Assembly: GCF_002385225.1 (NCBI RefSeq)
Contig: NZ_DGDC01000014.1
Coordinates: 1-21,650 of the forward strand
DNA: 21,650 nt
Direction: 5' to 3'
Source of the DNA: Psychrobacter sp. UBA3962
GTDB lineage: Bacteria; Pseudomonadota; Gammaproteobacteria; Pseudomonadales; Moraxellaceae
Part shown: positions 1-7,317 of the stretch, one piece after another
Layout of the letters: every line of letters starts with the position of its first letter
Position numbering within the stretch: the first letter of the stretch is position 1
Program-made: the position numbers and the translations under genes
Notes under the pieces: generated by a model
What the model was told of the DNA's origin: nothing
Seen by the model: only the letters and a program-made list of their open reading frames with translations
Database searches by the model: none

Positions 1-32
1 TTTTTTAGAATTGGTATAAGCCCATCGTTGGC

Positions 33-611
33 ATGGGACATTCACAAGGTGCGACCGCCACTGCCATTGCTGCGGTCAAACGCCCGGAGCTGTTTTCGGA
101 GTTGTATCTAATAGAGCCTGTTACTTTTACCAAATGGCAGACACGCTTGATGAACGCAGCGCCTGATACATTGAAGAAAGGCCAAGAGCCTTTTAAAAGC
201 ACATTGGCAAAGCAAGCGGATTGGGAAAGTATTGCAGCATACTACGACTATCTACGAGCACATCGTGCGTTTAAACGCATTGAGGATGACAACCTGGCTG
301 TCTTTGCAAAGCAAAGTCTTACTCAAAACGAGCAAGGGCAATATAGTCTGCTGTTTGCGCCTGAGCAGGAGTTAGCCAGCTACTTTGATACCCCCTTTGT
401 CACAGACGCTTTAGAAGATTTAAATGCCCTACGTCTTCCCTATACTATTATTGTTGGTAAACCCTCCCTGTTCATTAGCGAACAGGTGCGTAAAGTTTGG
501 CAGCACGTAGTCCCTGAGGATCGGCTAATTGAATTTTCTGATAATGGACATCTTTTGCCCATGGAAACACCTGAAGCATGTGCGCAGGCTATTATAGAAG
601 CATTTAAGTAA
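33..611 (+). CDS. alpha/beta hydrolase, N-terminally incomplete
   Basis: This is the C-terminal two thirds of an alpha/beta-hydrolase-fold enzyme; the substrate is unknown. The nucleophile elbow GHSQG sits at residues 2-6 of the ORF, with Ser4 the presumed nucleophile. A late histidine in NGHLLPMETPE (His173) is in the position of the catalytic His, and LPYTIIVGKP (135-144) looks like the beta strand before the acid residue. Family members normally have about 80-90 residues before GHSxG. Here the frame is open only back to codon 9-11, reading NWYKPIVG before Met33, and is closed by TAG at 6-8. The ATG at 33 is therefore unlikely to be the true start. Either the gene is frameshifted at the window edge or it is a broken remnant. 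There is no ribosome binding site before Met33. The fold assignment is firm; intactness is doubtful. Confidence 0.7.
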   Translation: MGHSQGATATAIAAVKRPELFSELYLIEPVTFTKWQTRLMNAAPDTLKKGQEPFKSTLAKQADWESIAAYYDYLRAHRAFKRIEDDNLAVFAKQSLTQNEQGQYSLLFAPEQELASYFDTPFVTDALEDLNALRLPYTIIVGKPSLFISEQVRKVWQHVVPEDRLIEFSDNGHLLPMETPEACAQAIIEAFK

Positions 612-703
612 GGCCTTTACTGCTAACTGAGACGATGCTTCGAAGTTATAACGTTAAAGCTATGAACTATAAACTAAAAGCCTCAGCCTAAAAGCCATAA
701 TTT

Positions 704-738
704 AAAAAAGCCTTTAACTGAAATATCAATTAAAGGCT
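704..738 (-). terminator. Rho-independent terminator of the PAP2-end operon
   Basis: A 9-bp perfect stem (AGCCTTTAA at 709-717 with TTAAAGGCT at 730-738) has a 12-nt loop and is flanked on the plus strand by six A at 704-709. Read on the minus strand this is stem-loop followed by T6. It lies 37 nt past the PAP2 stop, so it most likely ends the minus-strand operon. The hydrolase reads towards it from the other side. Confidence 0.75.
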
Positions 739-775
739 AATTAAATGCTTTAAGCAAAATCTGCTTCAACAAGAA

Positions 776-1771
776 TCACAGTAACAAAGGAAATTGATAA
801 AGATTGGCATAGATGACGGCACCGATTAAAACGCCAATAGCACTGAGCCAAACCAAACGCAGCTGAGAAGCAGACCACTGTATTTGCCAGTTGATTTTGC
901 CTTTGGCTCTGAGCCACTCCGTCACACTAATCGCTACCGTCAACCATAATGCACCGACCAAATAGCCGCCCATTACATCACTTAAATAATGCTCATTTAA
1001 GACAATTCTACTCAGGCCTACCAAGACACAAAGAAAGACCGTAGTCACCAATATGCGTACTTGCCTGCCAAAATCTCGGCTGAAACGAATGGCCATATAA
1101 GCAATAAACCCATATAGGGCTACCGTAACCGTCGCGTGTCCACTCGGAAAGGAAAAGGTTGACTCGTGCAGTAGAATATCTACGGGTCGATCTCGATGAA
1201 ATAACAATTTGCTCAAATAGGTAAAGGCAGAACTACCGATTACTGATATCAAAAAACCAATTAATAGATAATATTGGCGAATGGCAAAGCATACGATACC
1301 CGTCAGTAACACGACTAACAAAGTGAGCGGTGTGGAGGCAAAACTGGTAACGACGATAAAGAAATTGACCACCACCGAGTCACTCAGCACACTCATCTGC
1401 TGTGATACAAAATGGTCCATGGCCACGATTGAATCTGAGGTGACCACATCTTCAACGAGCCCAACAAACAAAGCCAAAATATAGCCCATGACCAACAATA
1501 ACACTGTCAAAGGCAGACCATAAAAGTGCTCTACATGAAGCCTTTGTGATAAAAAATGATAGCCTTTAGGGTAACGGGTTTTAAATTGAAGCCGTCGTTT
1601 ATCTAATTCAAACTTCTGTTTTATGCTTATCCAGCATTGCTGAAGCTGAATAAGTGTTTTTTTGCCATAACCAATAATTACATACTGAACCACCCACAAA
1701 ACAGTCATAACAACAAAAAGTAGACTTCCTAAGCCAAACAGCTGTTGATGTGTTTCAATTAAATTAATCAT
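776..1771 (-). CDS. PAP2-family membrane phosphatase
   Basis: This is a 331-residue inner-membrane phosphatase of the type-2 phosphatidic acid phosphatase (PAP2) superfamily. Members dephosphorylate lipid phosphates such as undecaprenyl pyrophosphate, phosphatidate or lipid A phosphates. All three signature motifs are visible: KLLFHRDRP at about 188-196, PSGH at 209-212, and SR-x5-H-x3-D at 254-265 (SRIVLNEHYLSD). They sit between hydrophobic segments, with an extra N-terminal span at about 11-34. It is the last gene of the minus-strand operon, 46 nt after the ferric-reductase-like gene, and is followed by a terminator. Linkage to a PmrA-like system fits envelope lipid modification, but that is inference. 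The ribosome binding site is weak (AGAAGAAG, spaced too far from the ATG). The family call is secure; the substrate is unknown. Confidence 0.9.
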   Translation of the reverse strand: MINLIETHQQLFGLGSLLFVVMTVLWVVQYVIIGYGKKTLIQLQQCWISIKQKFELDKRRLQFKTRYPKGYHFLSQRLHVEHFYGLPLTVLLLVMGYILALFVGLVEDVVTSDSIVAMDHFVSQQMSVLSDSVVVNFFIVVTSFASTPLTLLVVLLTGIVCFAIRQYYLLIGFLISVIGSSAFTYLSKLLFHRDRPVDILLHESTFSFPSGHATVTVALYGFIAYMAIRFSRDFGRQVRILVTTVFLCVLVGLSRIVLNEHYLSDVMGGYLVGALWLTVAISVTEWLRAKGKINWQIQWSASQLRLVWLSAIGVLIGAVIYANLYQFPLLL

Positions 1772-1817
1772 AAATAACAGAGCTTCTTCTAGTTAAACTT
1801 CAAGTGGGTAGACTTCT

Positions 1818-2555
1818 TCAGGCTGATTGTCGCAGATTGAGAAGCCACAGTCGATATCCTATTAACACGAAAACTAAACTCTGACTTAACGCATAAAATA
1901 CTAACAGTGGTAAGGCTTGGTTGTCTGAGCCTACAATGAACAAATGGATGCTGACTAACATATAAGCTATAAATGTTAAAAAGTGCAGCAAGCGCCAGAC
2001 CGATTGACCCAAGTAGGATTTCACGTAAAAGCTCATAGCACAGATAAATAACAGCCAAAAGCCAATCTGACCCAAGCCAACCCCTACAGTATCTGTCTCA
2101 AAACCAAAAGGTACCAACACTTGCCCAATACCTAAGTTAAGATAATTGTCTGCCAACAAAATCAGCGCATGGAAACCTGCAAAGCCAGTGGCGACCAGAC
2201 TGGTGAATTGATGCAACTCAAAAAGTCGGCTTGCTGTGAAATATCGACCTAGCTGAGAGCTTAATCTTGTTCCTAATAACAAGCCAAAAACCATGGTTAA
2301 CCAAAATAAGGTGTAGGCAATGAAGCCAGTGGCTCGAGACAAATACCAAGCGTTTTTATCAGTTTGGGCCAGTAAGCCTGTAACTTGTGGCCCCCAATTT
2401 AAGAGCAAAAATGTTCCAACACCAACCCCTACTATCAAAATTAATAGCCAGCCAATGGCTTTTAGAGCCTTAATGACCAATAACTTGCCACCATTTAACA
2501 GTTTACTTTGTAGGCTCGGATGAGACAGAGACTGTGACTTAAGATGAATGGTCAT
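1818..2555 (-). CDS. ferric-reductase-like transmembrane protein, stand-alone bis-haem domain
   Basis: This is a 245-residue integral membrane protein resembling the ferric reductase/NOX/MsrQ transmembrane domain, which carries electrons across the membrane through two b haems. Two histidine pairs have the spacing typical of this fold: His115-x13-His129 (LHQFTSLVATGFAGFH) and His191-x12-His204 (HFLTFIAYMLVSIH). About six membrane spans are visible. No FAD- or NAD(P)-binding domain follows, so it needs a separate electron donor. I chose ATG at 2555 because AGGAGGG lies 7 nt upstream; an ATG at 2651 would add 32 residues and overlap the previous gene. ApbE, PepSY and b561-type genes in the same block support a membrane electron-transfer role. 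The final acceptor is not shown; MsrP-type and iron-reducing roles are both possible. Confidence 0.82.
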   Translation of the reverse strand: MTIHLKSQSLSHPSLQSKLLNGGKLLVIKALKAIGWLLILIVGVGVGTFLLLNWGPQVTGLLAQTDKNAWYLSRATGFIAYTLFWLTMVFGLLLGTRLSSQLGRYFTASRLFELHQFTSLVATGFAGFHALILLADNYLNLGIGQVLVPFGFETDTVGVGLGQIGFWLLFICAMSFYVKSYLGQSVWRLLHFLTFIAYMLVSIHLFIVGSDNQALPLLVFYALSQSLVFVLIGYRLWLLNLRQSA

Positions 2556-2637
2556 GCTGACCCTCCTAGTAATAATAATTTTGAGGTTATGCCTTGAAAT
2601 TATGCAAGCTAAAAAGCTCATAGTCTTGCTATTGTAT

Positions 2638-3717
2638 TTATGCTGTAGCAATCACAGTCGAGGCCATTCTATGTGAGGTGATGACTTGATAGTTGGTATC
2701 AACAATCAAACCGGCTAAATTATTTTGGTTCAGCCACGATATTGCCTCAGACGCTCCTAGTAAGACACAGTACTTAGCCCCTACTTCTGCCTCAAGTGTG
2801 CTGTCTGCAATGATAGTGGCACTTAGCACATCACTCAGGTCTGACTGTTGAGTATTAGGATTAATAAGATGATGCCGCCACTGGTCATGATGTTTCCAGC
2901 GCCGATAGTCCTGCCCAGAAGTTGCAATACCCCCACCACTTATCTGAACAATCGCCACATCAATTCCTAATGCTTGATAATGCTCGAGACTTTCATCTTC
3001 TGGGTTAAGCGCATTGGGTCTAGCAATAGCCACTCCCCAATTGGTTGGCTGATTATTAAGCGACTTACCGCCGCTATCTTTAGGCTCACCAATAGCAATA
3101 TCCCCGCCCATATCGACCAGACAAGGCATTTGCCAAGGGTGATGCCAGCTGATCTTCTCAGCCAACTTAGTCGCAGCCCATCCTTTGACATAACCGTTCA
3201 AATCTAAACTCATTCCCCTAGGTAATCTTAGTTGATGACTGTCATCCGCTAAGATGCGAAATTCGATATTTCTAGCATCTTGCAAGTTCTCAACTGAGAA
3301 AGACTGATCACTCACTAAGACATTGGTTAGCCTCTCAAAGGATTGGGAATAGCCAAGGTTACACAGCACCTGCAATAAAGTTGGGGTTACTAAACCTTGG
3401 GTTTTATCAACGAAGAATACAGCCTGCTTTAATACCTCAAACAACTCAGCGCTCACCGTAATCCACTGGCTATCTGATTCAGAACATTGATTAAGTCGAT
3501 TTAAACGCATCAACTCACTACTGTCCTTAAAACGACTAAATATTTGTTCCCAACTGCAGAGGGTGTGTTCAATATCTTGCTTAAGTTGTATTAACTGCTG
3601 CTCAATCTGAACGTCTGAATGAGACGATTTAATAGCCGTGATATCTAAGTGCACTTGGATATGACAGCCCATCGCTTTAAGAGCCAGTGTTTCAATATAT
3701 AAAGGCGACTGATTCAT
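2638..3717 (-). CDS. apbE: FAD:protein FMN transferase (ApbE family)
   Basis: ApbE enzymes transfer FMN from FAD to Ser/Thr of target proteins in extracytoplasmic redox chains. This 359-residue protein carries the family motifs in order: SRFKDSSE-x2-RLN at about 61-74, DLNGYVKG at 172-179, VDMGGD at 201-206, GGGIATSG at 261-268, HHLINPNT at 282-289 and IIADSTLEAE at 302-311. GGGAG-like GGGAG-less alternatives are not needed: a GGGAG site lies about 6 nt before ATG 3717. Two features are odd. The N-terminus (MNQSPLYIETLALKAMG) has no signal peptide or lipobox, unlike many periplasmic ApbE proteins. The usual C-terminal metal-site pair, Asp and Thr in the A-D-x3-T pattern, reads Glu311 and Lys315 here. 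No FMN-binding-domain target with an SGAT-type motif is encoded in the window. Confidence 0.9.
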   Translation of the reverse strand: MNQSPLYIETLALKAMGCHIQVHLDITAIKSSHSDVQIEQQLIQLKQDIEHTLCSWEQIFSRFKDSSELMRLNRLNQCSESDSQWITVSAELFEVLKQAVFFVDKTQGLVTPTLLQVLCNLGYSQSFERLTNVLVSDQSFSVENLQDARNIEFRILADDSHQLRLPRGMSLDLNGYVKGWAATKLAEKISWHHPWQMPCLVDMGGDIAIGEPKDSGGKSLNNQPTNWGVAIARPNALNPEDESLEHYQALGIDVAIVQISGGGIATSGQDYRRWKHHDQWRHHLINPNTQQSDLSDVLSATIIADSTLEAEVGAKYCVLLGASEAISWLNQNNLAGLIVDTNYQVITSHRMASTVIATA

Positions 3718-3763
3718 GGCTGACTCCCGTTTTTTGATTTTTCATATTTAAAATATTTATTTC

Positions 3764-4201
3764 TTAACGAGAAGATTGAGTTCGTGCAACCACTCGAACT
3801 TCTGGTTTTGGTACTGGTGCCACCTCATTTACTTGGCGCAACTGGCTGATATCGATACTCTGGTTTGACGAACTGCTCGTCATATTCTCGCCAGCAGTAG
3901 TGGTCATGCTTACCGTCATCGGCTTGGCCTCCCCCTGATCCCAATCAGTTAAATTGGTATCCGTTACTACTTGCTCAAAGTTTATAGCTGCTTGCTCATC
4001 TACTTGAGCGTAGCTGTCCTCTTGATTGAGCAGTACTAGCCAGCCCCCCATCGTACCGACAATGGACAACATCAAGATGGCACTCTTGACTCCAAGATAA
4101 GACTCGCCTTTCTTTGCTGACTGATTTACCGATTTATTTACCGCTCTCTTTCTAGCTTTGTTGTTAACTGTTTTAACAGGCCTAGGGGTATTAGTCATCA
4201 T
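3764..4201 (-). CDS. unrecognised single-span membrane protein between PepSY and ApbE genes
   Basis: I do not recognise a named domain in this 145-residue protein. It has a very basic N-terminus (residues 1-33, rich in Lys/Arg/Asn), one hydrophobic span at about 38-58, then a Ser/Thr/acidic region and a C-terminus rich in Pro, Val and Arg (VAPVPKPEVRVVART). The predicted topology is N-in, C-out. The start is set by AGGAG just before the tandem ATG ATG at 4201/4198. An upstream ATG at 4249 has no such site and would lie deep inside the PepSY gene. The coding region overlaps the PepSY stop by 11 nt, which suggests translational coupling. The position between PepSY and ApbE genes suggests an accessory subunit of the same membrane redox system. 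No flavinylation motif is visible. Confidence 0.78.
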   Translation of the reverse strand: MMTNTPRPVKTVNNKARKRAVNKSVNQSAKKGESYLGVKSAILMLSIVGTMGGWLVLLNQEDSYAQVDEQAAINFEQVVTDTNLTDWDQGEAKPMTVSMTTTAGENMTSSSSNQSIDISQLRQVNEVAPVPKPEVRVVARTQSSR

Positions 4202-4832
4202 AGCTCTCCTCATCATCATGGTGCTTATTAGAACGCTGCGATTCTTCATAAAGACGATAGTCTGCTACTATCAGATGCTTGTATTCATCCTCATCCTCAT
4301 CACGATACTTTTTACGATCTTTCTTTTTATCTTTGTCTTTATGGTGTGCCTCATCATCATGCTTATCTTTATGATGTTTATCTTTGTGATGCTCCTCATC
4401 ATCATCGTCATCATCTTCATAGCGATACTCTTTAGAGGTTTTTATGCTTGAGGGGGCTGGATTCAATACTGCCGCAGAAGTGGCATCGATATAAACAGGT
4501 CCACTGGTTAGTGACACCTCGTAAGCAGCTGTACCGTTGTAATTGACCAATTCTATTGGGGCTTGCAAGCTTTCATTAGGCAGGTATTGGTTTGCTGCGG
4601 TCAAGGCCTGCTGTGAACTTATAACGCTGCTAGCTGGAATAGTATTGCTTGATGAAACTGCCAAGCTTGTTAGGTCATCAGTGCTATTAGCAACATTTTC
4701 AGTTGTGTCTTTGCCGCCCAAACTAGAGTCAGGCAAAGTTTGTGCAATGACACCACCAAAAAATATCATCGAGGCAGAGCCTAATATGATTAATAGCGGC
4801 TTTAGTAAAGGCTTTAATACAGGGGTGCTCAT
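4191..4832 (-). CDS. PepSY-domain protein with His/Asp/Lys-rich C-terminal tail
   Basis: This 213-residue exported or membrane-anchored protein has a hydrophobic N-terminus (about residues 9-30) and one PepSY-like domain at about 72-125 (SSQQALTAANQYLPN ... YEVSLTSGPVYIDATSAAVL). A low-complexity tail at about 138-184 has a run of Asp followed by repeated HHKDK units, and another HH near 204. Such tails commonly bind divalent metals. GGAG 7 nt before ATG 4832 fixes the start; ATG 4850 lacks a ribosome binding site. It is the first gene of the operon running to the PAP2 gene, and a PmrA-like box at 4881-4897 lies about 50 nt upstream. PepSY domains can act in protease inhibition or, in flavin/haem clusters, in membrane electron transfer; which applies here is unknown. 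Confidence 0.85.
   Translation of the reverse strand: MSTPVLKPLLKPLLIILGSASMIFFGGVIAQTLPDSSLGGKDTTENVANSTDDLTSLAVSSSNTIPASSVISSQQALTAANQYLPNESLQAPIELVNYNGTAAYEVSLTSGPVYIDATSAAVLNPAPSSIKTSKEYRYEDDDDDDEEHHKDKHHKDKHDDEAHHKDKDKKKDRKKYRDEDEDEYKHLIVADYRLYEESQRSNKHHDDEESYDD
4280..4435 (-). repeat. trinucleotide-rich low-complexity DNA encoding the His/Asp/Lys tail
   Basis: The plus strand is dominated by tcatca, catcgtcat and ctttatgatg-like units, which encode Asp runs and HHKDK repeats on the minus strand. Neighbouring 15-nt units (CTTATCTTTATGATG and TTTATCTTTGTGATG) are near copies. Changes in repeat number would stay in frame and alter the number of potential metal ligands. Confidence 0.7.
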
Positions 4833-4864
4833 AAAAAAACTCCAAATCATTTTTGACTGGAGTT

Positions 4865-4870
4865 ATCTTA
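4865..4870 (-). promoter_or_regulatory. candidate -10 hexamer of the PepSY operon
   Basis: TAAGAT on the minus strand matches TATAAT at 4 of 6 positions. It begins 16 nt downstream of the start of the proximal half-site of the box at 4881-4897, so the box would cover the -35 region, as expected for a PmrA-type activator. It lies about 33 nt before the ATG. Confidence 0.5.
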
Positions 4871-4880
4871 TGTGATGAAT

Positions 4881-4897
4881 ATTAACTGAAACTTAAG
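4881..4897 (-). promoter_or_regulatory. PmrA/BqsR-like response-regulator box upstream of the PepSY operon
   Basis: The minus strand reads CTTAAG TTTCA GTTAAT: two hexamers 11 bp apart, the layout of PmrA-type boxes. The site lies between the kinase gene and the PepSY start. The 14-mer TGAAACTTAAGATA (plus strand 4887-4900) recurs exactly at 8064-8077, at the second site upstream of the cytochrome gene. The regulator encoded at 6570-7250 is the obvious candidate to bind here. Confidence 0.65.
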
Positions 4898-4932
4898 ATA
4901 TGATTTTTATCAAAAATAAATACATATTATCT

Positions 4933-6480
4933 TTAACCAGGTAAATTTACGGTCACCATAAACCCAGTTTCAGGTAGTGCTCTATTGCTAATTTGCAATT
5001 GCAGCCCATGTAACTCTGCAATCTGATGCACAATAGATAGCCCTAAACCACTCCCACGTTGACTCTGTCCGGCGGGACGATAGAAGCGCTCACTCAATCT
5101 ATGTATCTGATCAGGAGGAGCCCCAAAACCATTGTCTATAACTTTTATCGAGTTTGGGGTGAGTTGCAGCTCAACGATACTGCCTTCCGGACTATAACGA
5201 ATGGCATTGTCTATGAGATTACGTAGCAGTAATTTGAATAAAGTGGGATTAACTTCGATGGGCAGAATATCCTCTGCGTTTTCACATTCAACCAAGCGCT
5301 TGAGCTGGATACTCTTCTCTCTGGCTTGACGGTTACAACTGGCTAAAACTTCATCGGTTAAGCTTAACCAATCGATACGTTGTAGCTCTGATTTTGGCAA
5401 CTGCTGTTGTGGTGCCAGCTTGGCCAATATAAGCAGCTGTTCTACTAAGTGATTGGCTCTATCAATACCTTCACTAATACGCTCAGTATGATAAATAACA
5501 TCGTCATCTATAGGATTGTTTTTTGGTTGTGATATCTGCTGCTCTATCAGTTTTTGTTGCAATAAATCTATCTGTAGCTTAAGTGCGGTTAGCGGACTAC
5601 GAAGTTCATGTGACGCATCTGCGGTAAAGCGCTGCTCACGCTCCAAAGTATCTGCGACTTTGACAAACAGCTCATTTAAAGCCGTCACTAACGGCTGAAC
5701 TTCTTTAGGCACCTCCGCCACAATAGGGCTATCGTCCTGTAATTGATGGGAGCTTAAGGTTTCACTAATCTGAGTTAGCGGTGCGAAACCGCGTCGAACT
5801 GACCAAATTACCAACCCTAAAAAAGCCAATAGACCAATAAACATTGGTAAAATTTGTACTTGTAAGGTATGAGCAATCATCTCACGACGTACTTTAAGAT
5901 TTTGTCCTACAGCAATGACACGGCCCTCATGATGACGCAAACTATCATCGTGAATATAAAACAATCGCCACTGCCGACTAAAAGGGTTTAAGCGCTGATA
6001 AGCGCTATCTTCCTCGTCCACAAAGCCCTGCTGATTGGCTAAGTATTTAAAGGATTGGCCATTCTCATCAGCCATTAATAATCGGCCTTTGCTGTCCCAA
6101 ATGGCAAACCCCATATAATCATCTTTTGTATCGCCTAGATTCCCTAACAGCTCGCCGTCCTTTAGCTTATAAATTTTGGCATAGTCATGATCATTATCAT
6201 GGTCGTCATCTTCATCACCTGCTTTATCCCTTTTATCTTTTTTGTCATGACTTTTTGACTTATGTTTTTTACCCTCTAGCCTCTTTTTCTCGTAATCCCC
6301 TTCAAGATCATCATCACCTGAAATACTGACTAAATAACGGGCTACTTGAGTAATTTGGGTATCATTGATTTCATTTGTTTCATGCCAAAAACGCCAAGCT
6401 ATAAAGCTTGACGTTAATAGCCACAACAGTGGCAAGCCGATTAATAATGAGGTTAAAAGTCTTTGTTGAATACTTTTCAT
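4933..6480 (-). CDS. sensor histidine kinase, PmrB/QseC type, with His/Asp-rich sensor domain
   Basis: This 515-residue inner-membrane sensor kinase partners the regulator encoded 89 nt upstream. It has one N-terminal span (about 8-31), a periplasmic region to about 205, a second span (about 210-227), a short HAMP-like linker, then HisKA with the phospho-acceptor His291 (ADASHELRSPL) and a HATPase domain: N-box LLRNLIDNAIRYS at 418-430, G1 DNGFG at 449-453, F-box RFYRP at 465-469, G2 GSGLGLSI at 476-483. The sensor region contains a Lys/Asp/His-rich insert at about 56-100 that resembles the tail of the PepSY protein it probably controls. An ExxE pattern (HETNE, Glu34 and Glu37) follows the first span, but a motif this short is weak evidence. 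The natural signal, plausibly a metal ion, is inferred and not shown. Confidence 0.93.
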   Translation of the reverse strand: MKSIQQRLLTSLLIGLPLLWLLTSSFIAWRFWHETNEINDTQITQVARYLVSISGDDDLEGDYEKKRLEGKKHKSKSHDKKDKRDKAGDEDDDHDNDHDYAKIYKLKDGELLGNLGDTKDDYMGFAIWDSKGRLLMADENGQSFKYLANQQGFVDEEDSAYQRLNPFSRQWRLFYIHDDSLRHHEGRVIAVGQNLKVRREMIAHTLQVQILPMFIGLLAFLGLVIWSVRRGFAPLTQISETLSSHQLQDDSPIVAEVPKEVQPLVTALNELFVKVADTLEREQRFTADASHELRSPLTALKLQIDLLQQKLIEQQISQPKNNPIDDDVIYHTERISEGIDRANHLVEQLLILAKLAPQQQLPKSELQRIDWLSLTDEVLASCNRQAREKSIQLKRLVECENAEDILPIEVNPTLFKLLLRNLIDNAIRYSPEGSIVELQLTPNSIKVIDNGFGAPPDQIHRLSERFYRPAGQSQRGSGLGLSIVHQIAELHGLQLQISNRALPETGFMVTVNLPG

Positions 6481-6510
6481 ATTAGGGGATCAAGGCTCGC
6501 AAATGGCTAT

Positions 6511-6562
6511 CAATCAATAATCGCCTTCAGTAAATAGTTACCTTCAATCAATAAACACCTTC
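6511..6562. repeat. two-copy direct repeat in the regulator-kinase gap
   Basis: CAATCAATAATCGCCTTC at 6511-6528 and CAATCAATAAACACCTTC at 6545-6562 match at 16 of 18 positions with a 34-nt period. They fill most of the untranslated gap between the regulator stop and the kinase start. Their role is unknown. Confidence 0.7.
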
Positions 6563-6569
6563 TAAATTA

Positions 6570-7250
6570 CTACGCATTAGGGTTCTGATAGATAGGGTTT
6601 AAATAATAGCCGATACCACGTTTGGTCAATATAAAATCATTACCAAGCTTTTTACGCAAATGATGAATATGCACCTCAATGGCATTACTTTCAATATCTT
6701 GTTGCCAGCCATAGAGTTTATCTTCTAAGCTCGCCCGATTATGAATCTTTTGCGGTCGAGTCATCATTTGTTCCAACACCGCTACTTCTTTGGTGGTCAG
6801 TTCGACATTTTTTCCTTGATAGGTCACAAGCTGGCTGTCAGGATAATAGACCAATTCACCAAAGCGAACCTCGGGATTGCTTCGACCCTGACTACGCCGC
6901 ATTAAAGCTTGTAGCCTTGCAATCACTTCATCTAGCGCAAAAGGCTTAACCAAATAGTCGTCAGCTCCGGCATTGAGACCAGCTACTCTATTGGCAATAG
7001 CATCTCGAGCAGTAATGATCAATACTGGCGTATCTAACTTCTTATCACGCCAGCTTTTTAATACCGACATGCCATCGCCATTGGGTAGTGTTAAATCAAG
7101 CAATACCGCATCAAACATTGACTCTTGCAAAGCCATTTCACCCTGCTTGGCATCACTGAACCAGTCTACTATCATGCCGTGATTTTTAAGGCCTTGAATT
7201 AGACCTTCTGCAATAGTACTGTCGTCTTCTATTAATAATACTCGAGACAT
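6570..7250 (-). CDS. OmpR/PmrA-family response regulator
   Basis: This 226-residue DNA-binding response regulator has a receiver domain with acidic pocket Glu8-Asp9-Asp10, phospho-acceptor Asp52 (VLLDLTLPNGDG), Thr80 and Lys102 (DDYLVKPFA). Its C-terminal winged helix has the usual ELTTKEVAVLE, NAIEVHIHHLRKKLG and TKRGIGYYL segments. Length and motif order fit PmrA/BasR and QseB. I chose ATG 7250 because GAGGG lies 5 nt upstream; GTG 7262 would add four residues. It sits between the b561-type gene (67 nt upstream) and the kinase gene. The box-like sites found in front of five units in this window have the spacing expected for tandem binding of this class of regulator. Confidence 0.95.
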   Translation of the reverse strand: MSRVLLIEDDSTIAEGLIQGLKNHGMIVDWFSDAKQGEMALQESMFDAVLLDLTLPNGDGMSVLKSWRDKKLDTPVLIITARDAIANRVAGLNAGADDYLVKPFALDEVIARLQALMRRSQGRSNPEVRFGELVYYPDSQLVTYQGKNVELTTKEVAVLEQMMTRPQKIHNRASLEDKLYGWQQDIESNAIEVHIHHLRKKLGNDFILTKRGIGYYLNPIYQNPNA

Positions 7251-7317
7251 CATAGCCCTCACTGTAGCTACTTTCTTTAAACTAGATAACGCCTTAACTA
7301 TAAATACAATTTTAACT

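Noticed and set aside
1789..2058. 89-residue minus-strand ORF starting MAVIYLCYELLRE
   Set aside because: It is an out-of-frame shadow of the ferric-reductase-like gene, which has clear haem-ligand spacing and a strong ribosome binding site.
4395..4425. possible CRISPR or tandem array in the catcat-rich DNA
   Set aside because: The repeats are short trinucleotide units inside a coding tail, with no spacers or cas genes.
4158..4451. 97-residue plus-strand hydrophobic ORF rich in Ile/Leu/Phe/Met
   Set aside because: It is the antisense of the His/Asp/Lys codons of the PepSY tail. The composition is forced by the repeats, and no ribosome binding site or independent signal supports it.
6370..6381. 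ExxE (Glu34-x2-Glu37) iron-sensing motif in the kinase as proof of a PmrB-like iron sensor
   Set aside because: The motif is four residues long and lies in a segment after the first span that is often acidic in this kinase family. It is kept only as weak support in the gene entry.
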